This document shows positions 56,375 to 64,000 of a DNA stretch of 64,000 nt, one piece after another (the stretch's first letter is position 1; each line of letters starts with the position of its first letter). The notes beneath the pieces were generated by a model, which ran no database searches, was not told the DNA's origin, and was given only the letters and a program-made list of their open reading frames with translations. This DNA is from Bradyrhizobium daqingense (GTDB lineage Bacteria; Pseudomonadota; Alphaproteobacteria; Rhizobiales; Xanthobacteraceae), in NCBI RefSeq assembly GCF_021044685.1, contig NZ_CP088014.1, positions 7,798,001-7,862,000 of the forward strand, given 5' to 3'. Made by a program: the position numbers and the translations under genes.

Positions 56375-56758
56375 TTGAATACTCCCTGCCTGACGCGCCT
56401 TCTTATCGGAAGCGCGCAGCGATATCGCGACGCAGCCGGGCAAAATGGCGCAGGAATTCAGCGATATTTGCGAGGCTTCGCAGGATTTCAAACCCAGGGG
56501 TGCTGGGTAGATCGTGTGATCCTGTTCGCTGAACTTAGCCGTCGAAAACTGCGCGATGCCGGTGAATCGTTCCGAATTGCAGTCGCGGCCCGCAGAAAAG
56601 CCAACAACCGAAATCCAGCCTCGCCGAACTCCTCAAGCAGCAAAGACAGCAATTTGCCAATTAGGTAGGATTGCCTATCAAGCGAAACGCTTGTTGAGCT
56701 GAGGGCTAATGGCGTTGTCAGTAAATGGCGGCCAAGAAATGGACGTTGCGCAGCCTGT
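56375..56758. other. Intergenic region between ald and hypE
   Basis: No gene, sigma-54, NifA or FixK motif is recognised. The region should contain the ald promoter. Confidence 0.4.
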
Positions 56759-57805
56759 TCAACAGATCCGAGGCAATTGTTCCCCCCACAGCCAGTCGAC
56801 GATTCGCCGGCCGCCGAAATCGGTCGTCATCTGCACAAATTTGTGATCGTCAGCCACCGCCTCACCGATATCGGCCGCATTGGACCCGAGGGGGTGCGCC
56901 TTCATGGCTGCGAGAACGGCATCGGCAGAATCCGGCGCCACGATCGCGACGAGCTTGCCTTCGTTGGCAACATGGATCGGTTCGAGTCCAAGCAGTTCGC
57001 AGGTAGCCGCAACCGCAGGCTTCACCGGAATCATCGATTCCTGCAGATGGAAGCCGAGCTCTGATTGAAGCGCGATCTCATTGAGAGCCGCAGCGAGCCC
57101 GCCGCGCGTAGGGTCGCGCATTACCCGGATGCCGCCACCGCCAGCGGCAACCATGGCCGCAGCGAGACTATGCAACGCTGCTGAGTCGGAGACGATTTCG
57201 GTTTGAAATGCAACGTTCTGACGCTTTGACATGATCGCCACCCCATGATCACCGAGGCTACCGGACAGCAGCACACGGTCCCCGACCTTTGCCTTGTCAG
57301 CGGAAAGATCGAGCCCATCGGCCACCAGCCCGATCCCGGTCATAGAGATGAACAGACCGTCCGCCTTGCCACGCTCGACCACCTTGGTATCCCCGGCAAT
57401 GATATAGACGCCGGCGGCACATGCCGCCGCGCCCATCGACTCCGCGATCGTCTTGATATCCGAAAACCGGAAACCCTCCTCGATGATAAAGCTGGCCGAC
57501 AAATAGAGAGGACGCGCACCGGACATCGCGATGTCATTAATCGTGCCGTGCACAGCCAATGACCCGATGTTGCCGCCAGGAAAGAACAGTGGCGAAATCA
57601 CATAGCCATCAGTCGTCATCACCATCCTGCCTGCGGTAACATCGAACGCCGACTGATCATTGGAGCCGGCGAGCCATTCATTACCGAAGGCCTGATGAAA
57701 GAGGCCGGAGATTAGCTGTGCCATGGCACGGCCTCCGGCCCCGTGGGAAAGTTCAACGCGTCCGTTCTCCACATCGAGCTTGCGTTGATAGGCTTTCACG
57801 CTCAT
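56759..57805 (-). CDS. hypE: HypE, hydrogenase maturation (cyanide ligand) protein
   Basis: This 348-residue PurM-like ATPase ends in QLPRIC; the C-terminal cysteine of the PRIC motif accepts the carbamoyl group from HypF and dehydrates it to a thiocyanate for the NiFe centre. Motifs LSHGAGGRAM, TTDGYVISPLFFPGGNIG and MRDPTRGGLAAALNEIA are typical. The ATG overlaps the hypD stop by 4 bases. The gene is intact, but its carbamoyl donor HypF is damaged in this locus. Confidence 0.95.
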   Translation of the reverse strand: MSVKAYQRKLDVENGRVELSHGAGGRAMAQLISGLFHQAFGNEWLAGSNDQSAFDVTAGRMVMTTDGYVISPLFFPGGNIGSLAVHGTINDIAMSGARPLYLSASFIIEEGFRFSDIKTIAESMGAAACAAGVYIIAGDTKVVERGKADGLFISMTGIGLVADGLDLSADKAKVGDRVLLSGSLGDHGVAIMSKRQNVAFQTEIVSDSAALHSLAAAMVAAGGGGIRVMRDPTRGGLAAALNEIALQSELGFHLQESMIPVKPAVAATCELLGLEPIHVANEGKLVAIVAPDSADAVLAAMKAHPLGSNAADIGEAVADDHKFVQMTTDFGGRRIVDWLWGEQLPRIC

Positions 57806-58953
57806 GACGTCTGCCTCGCCTGCTCATCGCGAACTCGGCGATAGGTCCAATACGCCGCACAAGCTCCTTCTGATGACACCATGCAGGCTCCTATGGGCGT
57901 TTCCGGCGTGCAGATATTGCCAAACAACTTGCAATCGATCGGCCGTTTGGCGCCACGCAGGATCGCGCAGCATTCGCAGGCCGGATTGTCTGCGACACGC
58001 AGGTCATGGATCGCAAAGCGCGTCTCGGCGTCGAATTTTGCATATGATTGCTTCAGCTTCAGTCCGCTGTTGGGTACCAGTCCAAGCCCGCGCCATTCAA
58101 ACTGCTCACGCAGCTCGAAGACCTGCGAGACCTCCTCCTTGGCGCGCCGGTTGCCTTCGCGTGTCACTGCACGGCTGTATTGGTTTTCCACCTCGTGGCG
58201 GTTTTGGTTCACTTGCCGCACCAGCATCAGGACAGCCTGCAGCACGTCGAGGGGTTCAAATCCGGCGACCACGATCGGCTTCTCGAATTGTTCCGCCATG
58301 GGCTCGTAAGGCTGCGTACCGACAATGGTGCTGACATGTGCAGGCCCGATGAAGCCGTCAATGGGGACCCCGCCCGTGTTGCGGATCTTCGGGTTCTCGA
58401 GAATGCGGTGCATCGCAGAGGGCGTAAGAACGTGATTGCAGAACACGCTAAGGCCCTCGAGCCGCTTGTGCTCGGCAATCCTGATCATGACCGCCGTCGG
58501 GGGCGTCGTGGTCTCAAATCCGATGGCAAAGAAGACCACTTCGCGGCCCGGCGTCTGTTCGGCGAGCCGGATAGCGTCGAGGGTCGAGTAGACCATCCGA
58601 ATGTGGGCACCCAGCGCTTTGGCAAGCAACAGGGACTGCCCTTGCGACCCAGGCGCGCGCATCAGGTCGCCGTAGACGCACAGAATGACCTCTGGCCGCT
58701 CGGCGAGCCGGATCGCCATGTCGATACGGCTCGCCGGCAGAACGCAGACGGGACAACCGGGCCCGTGGATCATCCGAACGTTCGCGGGCAGCAGATCCTC
58801 AAGACCGTAGCGGGAGATTGCATGAGTGTGTCCACCGCAAAATTCCACGAACCGGTAGGCTCGTTGTGAACTGACCTCAGCGTCAATTGCTCGCGCAAGT
58901 CCCTGCGCGATAGTCTTGTCGCGAAATTCGCTGGAATATTTCACGATCGGCAT
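57802..58953 (-). CDS. hypD: HypD, hydrogenase maturation Fe-S scaffold
   Basis: This 383-residue protein has the HypD motifs: FCGGHTHAISRYGL (active Cys and His), HGPGCPVCVLPASRID, GFETTTPP, and the 4Fe-4S ligands near the C terminus (NPACECCAILRGAKRP, DCKLFGNICTPETPIGACMV). HypD with HypC assembles Fe(CN)2CO. It overlaps hypC by 13 nt and hypE by 4 nt. Full length and undamaged. Confidence 0.95.
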   Translation of the reverse strand: MPIVKYSSEFRDKTIAQGLARAIDAEVSSQRAYRFVEFCGGHTHAISRYGLEDLLPANVRMIHGPGCPVCVLPASRIDMAIRLAERPEVILCVYGDLMRAPGSQGQSLLLAKALGAHIRMVYSTLDAIRLAEQTPGREVVFFAIGFETTTPPTAVMIRIAEHKRLEGLSVFCNHVLTPSAMHRILENPKIRNTGGVPIDGFIGPAHVSTIVGTQPYEPMAEQFEKPIVVAGFEPLDVLQAVLMLVRQVNQNRHEVENQYSRAVTREGNRRAKEEVSQVFELREQFEWRGLGLVPNSGLKLKQSYAKFDAETRFAIHDLRVADNPACECCAILRGAKRPIDCKLFGNICTPETPIGACMVSSEGACAAYWTYRRVRDEQARQTS

Positions 58954-59174
58954 TCCTTCGCAGCGCCTAGCTCCTGCAGGAGCTCTAGCGTGCGCTTGGC
59001 TTCCGCTGGATCGATCTTAGCGAGCGCATAGCCGACATGGACCAGGACGAAATCGCCGACGTCGAGCTCGTCGAGGAGGGCAATCGATATCTCCAGGTTG
59101 ACGCCATCGATGAACACGAGGGCCATTTCGTTGGGAAGAATTTTCGCGATCTTTGCCGGAACCGAAAGACACAT
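58941..59174 (-). CDS. hypC: HypC, hydrogenase maturation chaperone
   Basis: The ATG at 59174 gives 77 residues beginning MCLSVPAKIAKILPNEMALV; Cys2 is the essential iron ligand. VGDFVLVHVGYALAKIDPAE is the conserved C-terminal part. A GGAG lies about 10 nt upstream, so it can be translated by itself. The hypF frame runs into this ATG without a stop, so a HypF-HypC fusion is also predicted. Confidence 0.92.
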   Translation of the reverse strand: MCLSVPAKIAKILPNEMALVFIDGVNLEISIALLDELDVGDFVLVHVGYALAKIDPAEAKRTLELLQELGAAKECRS

Positions 59175-60686
59175 ATCAGGCAGCTCCTGCCCGGCGGGCG
59201 GCTGTTGAGCAATCTTTAGAGCCGCAATCCAGGCCTGGCCGAGGCTCAAACCGCCGTCATTGGGCGGCAGCCGTCGCGGTACCAGGGGGGTAAGACCGGC
59301 ATCGCTGCACCCCCGCGGGATTTTGTCCGCCAGCACCGCGTTCAGGAAGCAGCCGCCGCTCAGAACCACGGTATTGATGCCGGTTGTCCGCGCAGAGCGT
59401 GTGACCCAGTCAACGCAGGCAGCGGCTAACGTGCCATGAAACAGCCCGGCTCCTCCGGCAGCGTCAATGTCATCAGCAATCAAACGTGAAAATAGCGGAC
59501 CAAGGGACAGCACGCCGCCCTCGATCGTCCAGCCGGCTTCCAGAATCGTAGTACCCCGCACCAGCGCTTCGAGCTTCAACGCTGCTTCGCCGTCATAGCT
59601 CTGCAGATTCGCAATACCTAGCAGCGCCGCTGCCGCGTCGAACAACCGTCCCGCACTGGTCGTGGTGGTCCCGCCCGGCTGATCGAGCAAGTCCGACAGA
59701 CAGCCGGCTTGCCGCTGCGCGGCAAAGCGCTGCCCGATTTCGTTACCCCGGCCGAGCCCGTGTAATACTGCGCTGGCCATGCGCCACGGCTCGCGGGCTG
59801 CACGATCTCCACCCGGTATCTGCAGGGGCGCTAAGTGCCCGATGCGCTGGGACGACGTCTCTTCGCACAACAATAATTCGCCACCCCAGTTACCGCCGTC
59901 GGAGCCAAAGCCATGGCCATCGAGCACCAGGGCAAGCGCAGGTCCCGCATGGCCGTGCTCAGCGATTACTGCGGCAGCGTGTGCATGGTGATGCTGAACC
60001 GCGACTATCGCGCGAGCATTTGCTTCCGCAAACCGGGTAGAAGCCATATCGGGATGCAAATCATGGGCGACGGCGACAGGCTCCACGCCGAGGCTCGATG
60101 TGAGGTGCCGGATCGTCTTCTCGAACGCACGGATGCTTTCGGCCGTATTTAGATCGCCAATATGCTGAGAGACGAACGCTTGGTCGTCCCGCGTGATGGT
60201 GACGGTCGACTTCAGTATCCCGCCGACGGCGAGCACGGGCGGGACAGACCTTGCAAGCCGAATTGGCTCGGGAACATAGCCGCGAGCACGACGGATGAAT
60301 TGGTCCCGGCCAGCGGCCACCGAAACCACGGAATCATCAGCGCACGCCAAGATATCGCGATCATGGGTCACGACCAGGTCGGCGACCCCCTTGAGCTGTC
60401 TCAACGCCTCCACGTTATCGATCAGCAGGGGTTCGCCGTAGAGATTTGCACTGGTGACAACGATGACCGGGCCAGCCTCTCCACGCTGCGGCAACGCGGC
60501 AATAAACTCAGACGTACGGTGCCCCTCGACCTCGATGAGAACGCCCTCGGGACCATTGATGACAAATCCCGCCAATCCGTACCGCATGGCTAGTCCATAG
60601 ACGTAGGGACGAAAGCCAACCCCTTGCACTGCTCCACTCACGCGCACGCGCAGTCGCTTTCGATCGCAGGTGGCTGCGGCGCTCAT
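59175..60686 (-). pseudogene. hypF: hypF with internal in-frame deletion (zinc fingers lost), open into hypC
   Basis: The first 67 residues are the acylphosphatase domain (RVSGAVQGVGFRPYVYGLAM). The sequence then jumps to the last third of the YrdC domain (PVIVVTSANLYGEPLLIDNV, CADDSVVSV) and the complete Kae1-like domain (VQHHHAHAAAVIAEHG, LDGHGFGSDGGNWGGELL, VLSGGCFLNAVL). HypF is normally about 750 residues; this part is 504. Both C-x2-C zinc-finger pairs and the front of YrdC are missing, so carbamoyl-phosphate transfer to HypE should fail. There is no stop before hypC, which suggests a lost terminal codon or frameshift as well. Confidence 0.85.
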
Positions 60687-60969
60687 CGCCTTGCGTCCTC
60701 TAAGGCGCGCCTCTGACGGCGCGCCTGCCTGTTGATCCAGGCGTAGAGCGCGCCAAAGCCCTCGCCAGTACGAGCCGAAACGACAAGCACGTCAATCTTT
60801 GGGTTGACCCGTCTGGCATACTCAGAGCTGGCCCCGGTTGTTTGGACAGCGCCGCGCTGGATTTAAGTGGATTCCTGCCGGGTTATGCTGAACGCGGGGC
60901 TTTACGATTTTGTCGTTGCGTCGGGAGGGCGTAGCCCGACCAGAGCGACGACAAAATCGTCGGCGACGG

Positions 60970-61797
60970 TCATGCGGCCATCACCATAGCTTGCGTGCCG
61001 AAGTAAGCCTCGTCGGGCGTGCGCCCGTCAAGGCTCGAGTGAGGGCGTCCCTGATTGTAGAAGGCCAGATACTTGGCAATTGACGCTCGCGCCTCGGACA
61101 CGCTGTCGTAGGCGCGGAGATAAACTTCTTCGTATTTGACCGTGCGCCAGAGCCGCTCGACAAACACGTTGTCGCGCCAGGCGCCCTTGCCGTCCATGCT
61201 GATGGCGATCTTCGCGTCCAGCAGCACATCGGTGAACTCGAGGCTGGTGAACTGGCTGCCCTGATCCGTGTTGAAAATCTCGGGTCTGCCGTGCTTCGCC
61301 AACGCCTCCTGGACCGCTTGGACGCAGAAGGCCGCCTCCATTGTGATCGAGACGCGATGGGCCAGGACCCGTCGGCTGAACACATCGACGACCGCCGCGA
61401 GATAGACGAAGCCACGCCGCATCGGAATGTAGGTGATGTCCATTGCCCACGCATGGTCGGGCCGCTCGATCTTCAATCCGCGCAACAGGTACGGGTAGAT
61501 CTTGTGACCCGGAGCCGGCTTGCTCGTGTTCGGGCGACGATAGACCGCCTCGATCCCCATGCGCTTCATCAGCGTCGCGATGTGGCGGCGACCGGCGTAT
61601 ACCCCCTCCCGCCGCAGCAACGATCGCAGCATACGCGCTCCCGCGAAGGGATAATCGAGATGCAGCTCATCGAGCCGACGCATCAAGGCAAGGTCCTCGG
61701 CCGAAACTGGCCGAGGTTCATAGTAGACCGTGCTGCGAGCCAGCTTCAGGACCTTCGCCTGGCGCACGATAGAAAGATCATGACCGCGGTCGATCAT
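60970..61797 (-). CDS. IS3-family transposase OrfB, copy 2, intact
   Basis: This 275-residue integrase-like protein has the DDE residues in HAWAMDITYIPMRRGFVYLA, FNTDQGSQFTSLEF and ERLWRTVKYEEVYL, preceded by an HTH_21 domain (LHLDYPFAGARMLRSLLRRE). Its ATG overlaps the orfA stop, so it is expressed by coupling or frameshifting. It should support transposition of both copies. Confidence 0.95.
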   Translation of the reverse strand: MIDRGHDLSIVRQAKVLKLARSTVYYEPRPVSAEDLALMRRLDELHLDYPFAGARMLRSLLRREGVYAGRRHIATLMKRMGIEAVYRRPNTSKPAPGHKIYPYLLRGLKIERPDHAWAMDITYIPMRRGFVYLAAVVDVFSRRVLAHRVSITMEAAFCVQAVQEALAKHGRPEIFNTDQGSQFTSLEFTDVLLDAKIAISMDGKGAWRDNVFVERLWRTVKYEEVYLRAYDSVSEARASIAKYLAFYNQGRPHSSLDGRTPDEAYFGTQAMVMAA

Positions 61798-62099
61798 CGC
61801 TTTGCGCTCAGCAGGCCCGCCTTGGTGAGCGCGCCGGACAAAAAATCGCTTTCCAACGCCAGCTCGCCGATCTTGGCATGTAACGCCTTCAAATCGACCG
61901 GCGTCTCGGCCGATGTCTTGTCATGCCCAAACACGCCGGCGGCGCCTTCCAGGAGCTGGTTTTTCCAGATCGTGATCTGGTTCGGATGAACATCAAACAG
62001 TTGCGCCAGCTCCGCCAGTGTCTTGTCTCCTTTGACCGCAGCCAAAGCAACCTTCGCCTTGAATGCCGGATAATGCGTCCGGCGGCTCTTCTTCGTCAT
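61794..62099 (-). CDS. IS3-family transposase OrfA, copy 2
   Basis: The 101-residue protein begins MTKKSRRTHYPAFKAKVALA and differs from copy-1 OrfA at only two residues seen (Tyr for Ser near position 10, Asp for Gly near position 23). It is the DNA-binding helix-turn-helix subunit. Confidence 0.93.
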   Translation of the reverse strand: MTKKSRRTHYPAFKAKVALAAVKGDKTLAELAQLFDVHPNQITIWKNQLLEGAAGVFGHDKTSAETPVDLKALHAKIGELALESDFLSGALTKAGLLSAKR

Positions 62100-62947
62100 C
62101 TTCGCTCCTGATTCGCAGCAAGAATCCTCGCCGCTGTCAGGCAGAAAATCCACTCAAGCTACTGTCCGAATTTGCGAGGCCAGCTCTCTCGATGGTCTTT
62201 TCCAAATCGAATTCAAGCAGCGGCGCCAGATCGATCTTGTTGATCACCACGAGGGATGAAGCAGCAAACATATCAGGACATTTGAGGGGCTTGTCTTCAC
62301 CTTCCGTAATCGAGAAAACCACGATCTTGCAGGCCTCGCCAAGATCGAAGGCAGCGGGACAGATCAGATTACCGACGTTCTCGATGAAGAGAATGCCGCC
62401 TGAAAGCAGGGGCAAGCGGCGATAAGCTCCGCCGATCATTGCAGCATCGAGATGACAATTCTTGCCGGTATTGATTTGAACGGCTGGCACGCCGACAGCC
62501 TGAATACGTTCAGCGTCGTTCGAGGTCTGCTGGTCGCTTCGATGACACCGACCGGGCGGCTGCGCTTGAGCTCGGACGCGGCACGGACCAGCAGCGTCGT
62601 TTTACCTGCACCGGGACTGGATAAAAGATTAAACACGAGAACGTCATCGGCAAGGAAGAGGGCCCGGTTGACCGCCGCAATCCCATTATTCTTGCCCAGG
62701 ATATCGCGCTCGATCTCGATGACCTGCTTTCCGCTCATGCCCCCGACCCTTGAATCAGCCGAGCCGGCGCCGCCGCTCGGAAGCGGCTGTATGCCATGTG
62801 CCTGATGGTGGGCCGGCCGGCGAAGAGGAGAATGGCCATCGCAAGAGTCCCGCACATGGTCATTGTATCGCTCGTGGCTCTTCGCATCATTTGTCCTCGA
62901 GTGTTTGGTCGTCGGTGTACCTTCCGTGCAGCCGCAAACGGTACACA

Positions 62948-63289
62948 TCAATCGATCTCCAGCGCTTTCACGCGCATCTGTTCGCCCGCGGTTACCTGCA
63001 ACTGATAACTGCCGCAGCAAGGACAGCAATCACCCCGGCGTGCAATTTCAACGCTCTTCGAACAGCTCATGCACCAGGCAACGCCCGGTAGTTCAACGAT
63101 ATTAAGCGCGGCGCCTTCGGCAACGGTCCGCATTGCAGCGACAGCAAAGCAGAACCTGATCGCTTCAGGCGCGGCATGACTCAGCGTTCCCAATTCCAAA
63201 CAGACGCTCCGCACCCGCGAAGAGGATCGCTCCCGTACCTTCTCCTCGACGATCTGAATGATCCCCATGCAAATGGCCATTTCATGCAT
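62948..63289 (-). CDS. hypA: HypA, nickel-delivery protein
   Basis: The start [20 protein letters not shown] at 63289 gives 113 residues, the family length; the N-terminal Met-His binds nickel. The zinc site is [10 protein letters not shown] and [13 protein letters not shown]. With HypB it inserts nickel into the hydrogenase large subunit, so in this locus it has lost its partner. Its stop overlaps the hypB ATG (TGATG). It overlaps the end of the hupK homology by a few bases. Confidence 0.93.
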   Translation of the reverse strand: MHEMAICMGIIQIVEEKVRERSSSRVRSVCLELGTLSHAAPEAIRFCFAVAAMRTVAEGAALNIVELPGVAWCMSCSKSVEIARRGDCCPCCGSYQLQVTAGEQMRVKALEID

Positions 63290-64000
63290 CGTGAAATTCA
63301 CGAAAATTGAGAGTGAACCCGACGCACGGATCCAGCGACGCAATCACCGCGTGGACTGCATCACAGCGCCGCGGAGCTGTCAGCACGGCGCCCTGCAGGT
63401 TCCGTACAAGCGGTCCGCGCTTATGGAAATTCCACTCCGTCGGCGCCAGGAATTCGAAGCGAGATATCCGGCCGTGAGCGTCAAGCTCAACAGCGTGGTA
63501 GAGACGTCCCCTGGCGCATTCGACCGCGGCACGACCGGGCCCAAGCTTATATCTTTCGATAATCCCATGCTCTGCGGTATCCGGCTGAGCGCCGGCCTCA
63601 AGCCAGGCACATAGCCCGGACGATTTCAACTATTCTGGCCATCAGCCGCTCGGCCGCACCGAAGGGTCTCAGCAAGAACCGATCCCGGGTCATTTGGCGC
63701 GCCCAAGGACCCGTCTCGGGCACATGTCCTTCCAGATCCGGACAATCGCAAAACGTCGAATCATCCCCGAGCAATCGCTTCGCGATGTTGAAGTCGTCAG
63801 CAGCGGACAGGAACGAGTATGCTGCCGGAGCCGACTTCAAGCCGGCCTCATGAAGCGCCGCGACGCGAAGCGACAGTGGGCTGCCGGACCTGAGCGCGCG
63901 TCCCTCATTCGGTACGCCCAGCGCGGCCAGCGCCGCCGCGATCCGCGCTGTTGCTTCCCGTTGAGGGGGGGGCACGAGGCTCGCTGGGCGGAGCGAACAA
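63282..64000 (-). pseudogene. hupK: hupK (NiFe hydrogenase large-subunit-like maturation protein), frameshifted, 5' end outside window
   Basis: The first frame reads from the right edge to 63598 (VAALHEAGLKSAPAAYSFLS, CDCPDLEGHVPETGPWARQM, MARIVEIVRAMCLA then stop). Homology moves by one base near 63605-63615 to CAWLEAGAQPDTAEHGIIER, GRAAVECARGRLYHAVELDA, FLAPTEWNFHKRGPLVRNLQ and the terminal HAVIASLDPCVGFTLNF, typical of HupK. HupK is thought to hold the iron centre during large-subunit maturation. A single-base indel breaks it unless it is a sequencing error. Confidence 0.78.

Larger units (their letters stand above)
60824..62187 (-). mobile_element. IS3-family element, copy 2 (complete), inserted in hypB
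   Basis: The 1364-bp element has ends AGAGCTGGCCCCGG and GGCCAGCTCT and a 3-bp target duplication CTC at 60821-60823 and 62188-62190. Both open frames are intact. It lies inverted with respect to copy 1 at 52021-53294, about 7.5 kb away. Confidence 0.93.
60683..62948 (-). pseudogene. hypB: hypB, split by an IS3-family element and frameshifted
   Basis: The ATG at 62948 (overlapping hypA's TGA) gives [16 protein letters not shown], a poor His-rich region, and the GTPase P-loop [16 protein letters not shown]. One missing base near 62537 shifts the frame after GVIE; the expected [12 protein letters not shown] is in the next frame, followed by [16 protein letters not shown] and [11 protein letters not shown]. 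At 62187 the IS3 copy 2 enters after DLEKTIE. Beyond it (60823 down to 60683) the C terminus resumes with [20 protein letters not shown]. HypB inserts nickel with HypA. This gene is inactive twice over. Confidence 0.92.

Overview
The window is a piece of a rhizobial symbiosis island, most like those of Bradyrhizobium japonicum / B. diazoefficiens. The evidence is the combination of a Rhc-type type III secretion system (T3SS) with Nop effectors and tts boxes, a nif/fix cluster in Bradyrhizobium order (nifD-K-E-N-X, iscN-nifS-nifT, nifB-frxA-nifZ, nifH-nifQ, nifW, fixB-C-X), NifA/sigma-54 promoters, a FixK-type box, insertion sequences and long stretches of decayed DNA. No sequence database could be consulted, so family names rest on motifs, remembered homologues and gene order.

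Region 1 (1-9.7 kb), T3SS and effectors. A partial nopE on the minus strand carries two self-cleaving DUF1521 domains. Divergent from it runs nopC, nopA, sctD, an SctX-like gene, an SctY-like gene, rhcV (sctV) and a TPR lipoprotein gene. A frameshifted nopP copy follows. tts boxes precede nopE, nopC and the nopP remnant.

Region 2 (9.7-22.9 kb), accessory and decayed DNA. It holds an M16 peptidase and a broken M16 partner, two adjacent MinD-like ATPases, a decayed nopM (LRR/NEL ubiquitin ligase) with its tts box still present, a small Cys-rich exported protein, and an orphan modC whose last codons are cut by an IS256-family element with 9-bp target duplications.

Region 3 (22.9-51.7 kb), nitrogen fixation. 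ahpC-ahpD, behind a sigma-54 promoter, converge on fixX, fixC and fixB. Leftwards of the nif genes come nifW, nifQ and nifH, then on the plus strand an ArsC-like nitrogenase-associated gene and ompW behind a FixK box. Next are small nif-linked genes, nifZ, frxA, nifB, nifT, nifS, iscN, an unrecognised plus-strand gene that shares one NifA site with iscN, a Rieske ferredoxin, an intact nopP with its own tts box, fdxB, DUF683, DUF269, nifX, nifN, nifE, nifK and nifD. The genes for nitrogenase (HDK), its cofactor assembly (B,E,N,X,Q,S,Z,W) and its electron supply (fixBCX, ferredoxins) are together and mostly under NifA plus RpoN.

Region 4 (51.9-64 kb), IS-rich flank and hydrogenase maturation. 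Two inverted copies of one IS3-family element and a frameshifted IS630-type transposase surround an fdxN ferredoxin gene, alanine dehydrogenase (ald) and hypE-D-C-F-B-A-hupK. The hydrogenase set is badly damaged: hypB is split by an IS and also frameshifted, hypF has lost its zinc fingers and is fused in frame to hypC, and hupK is frameshifted. This locus is probably no longer able to mature an uptake hydrogenase alone.
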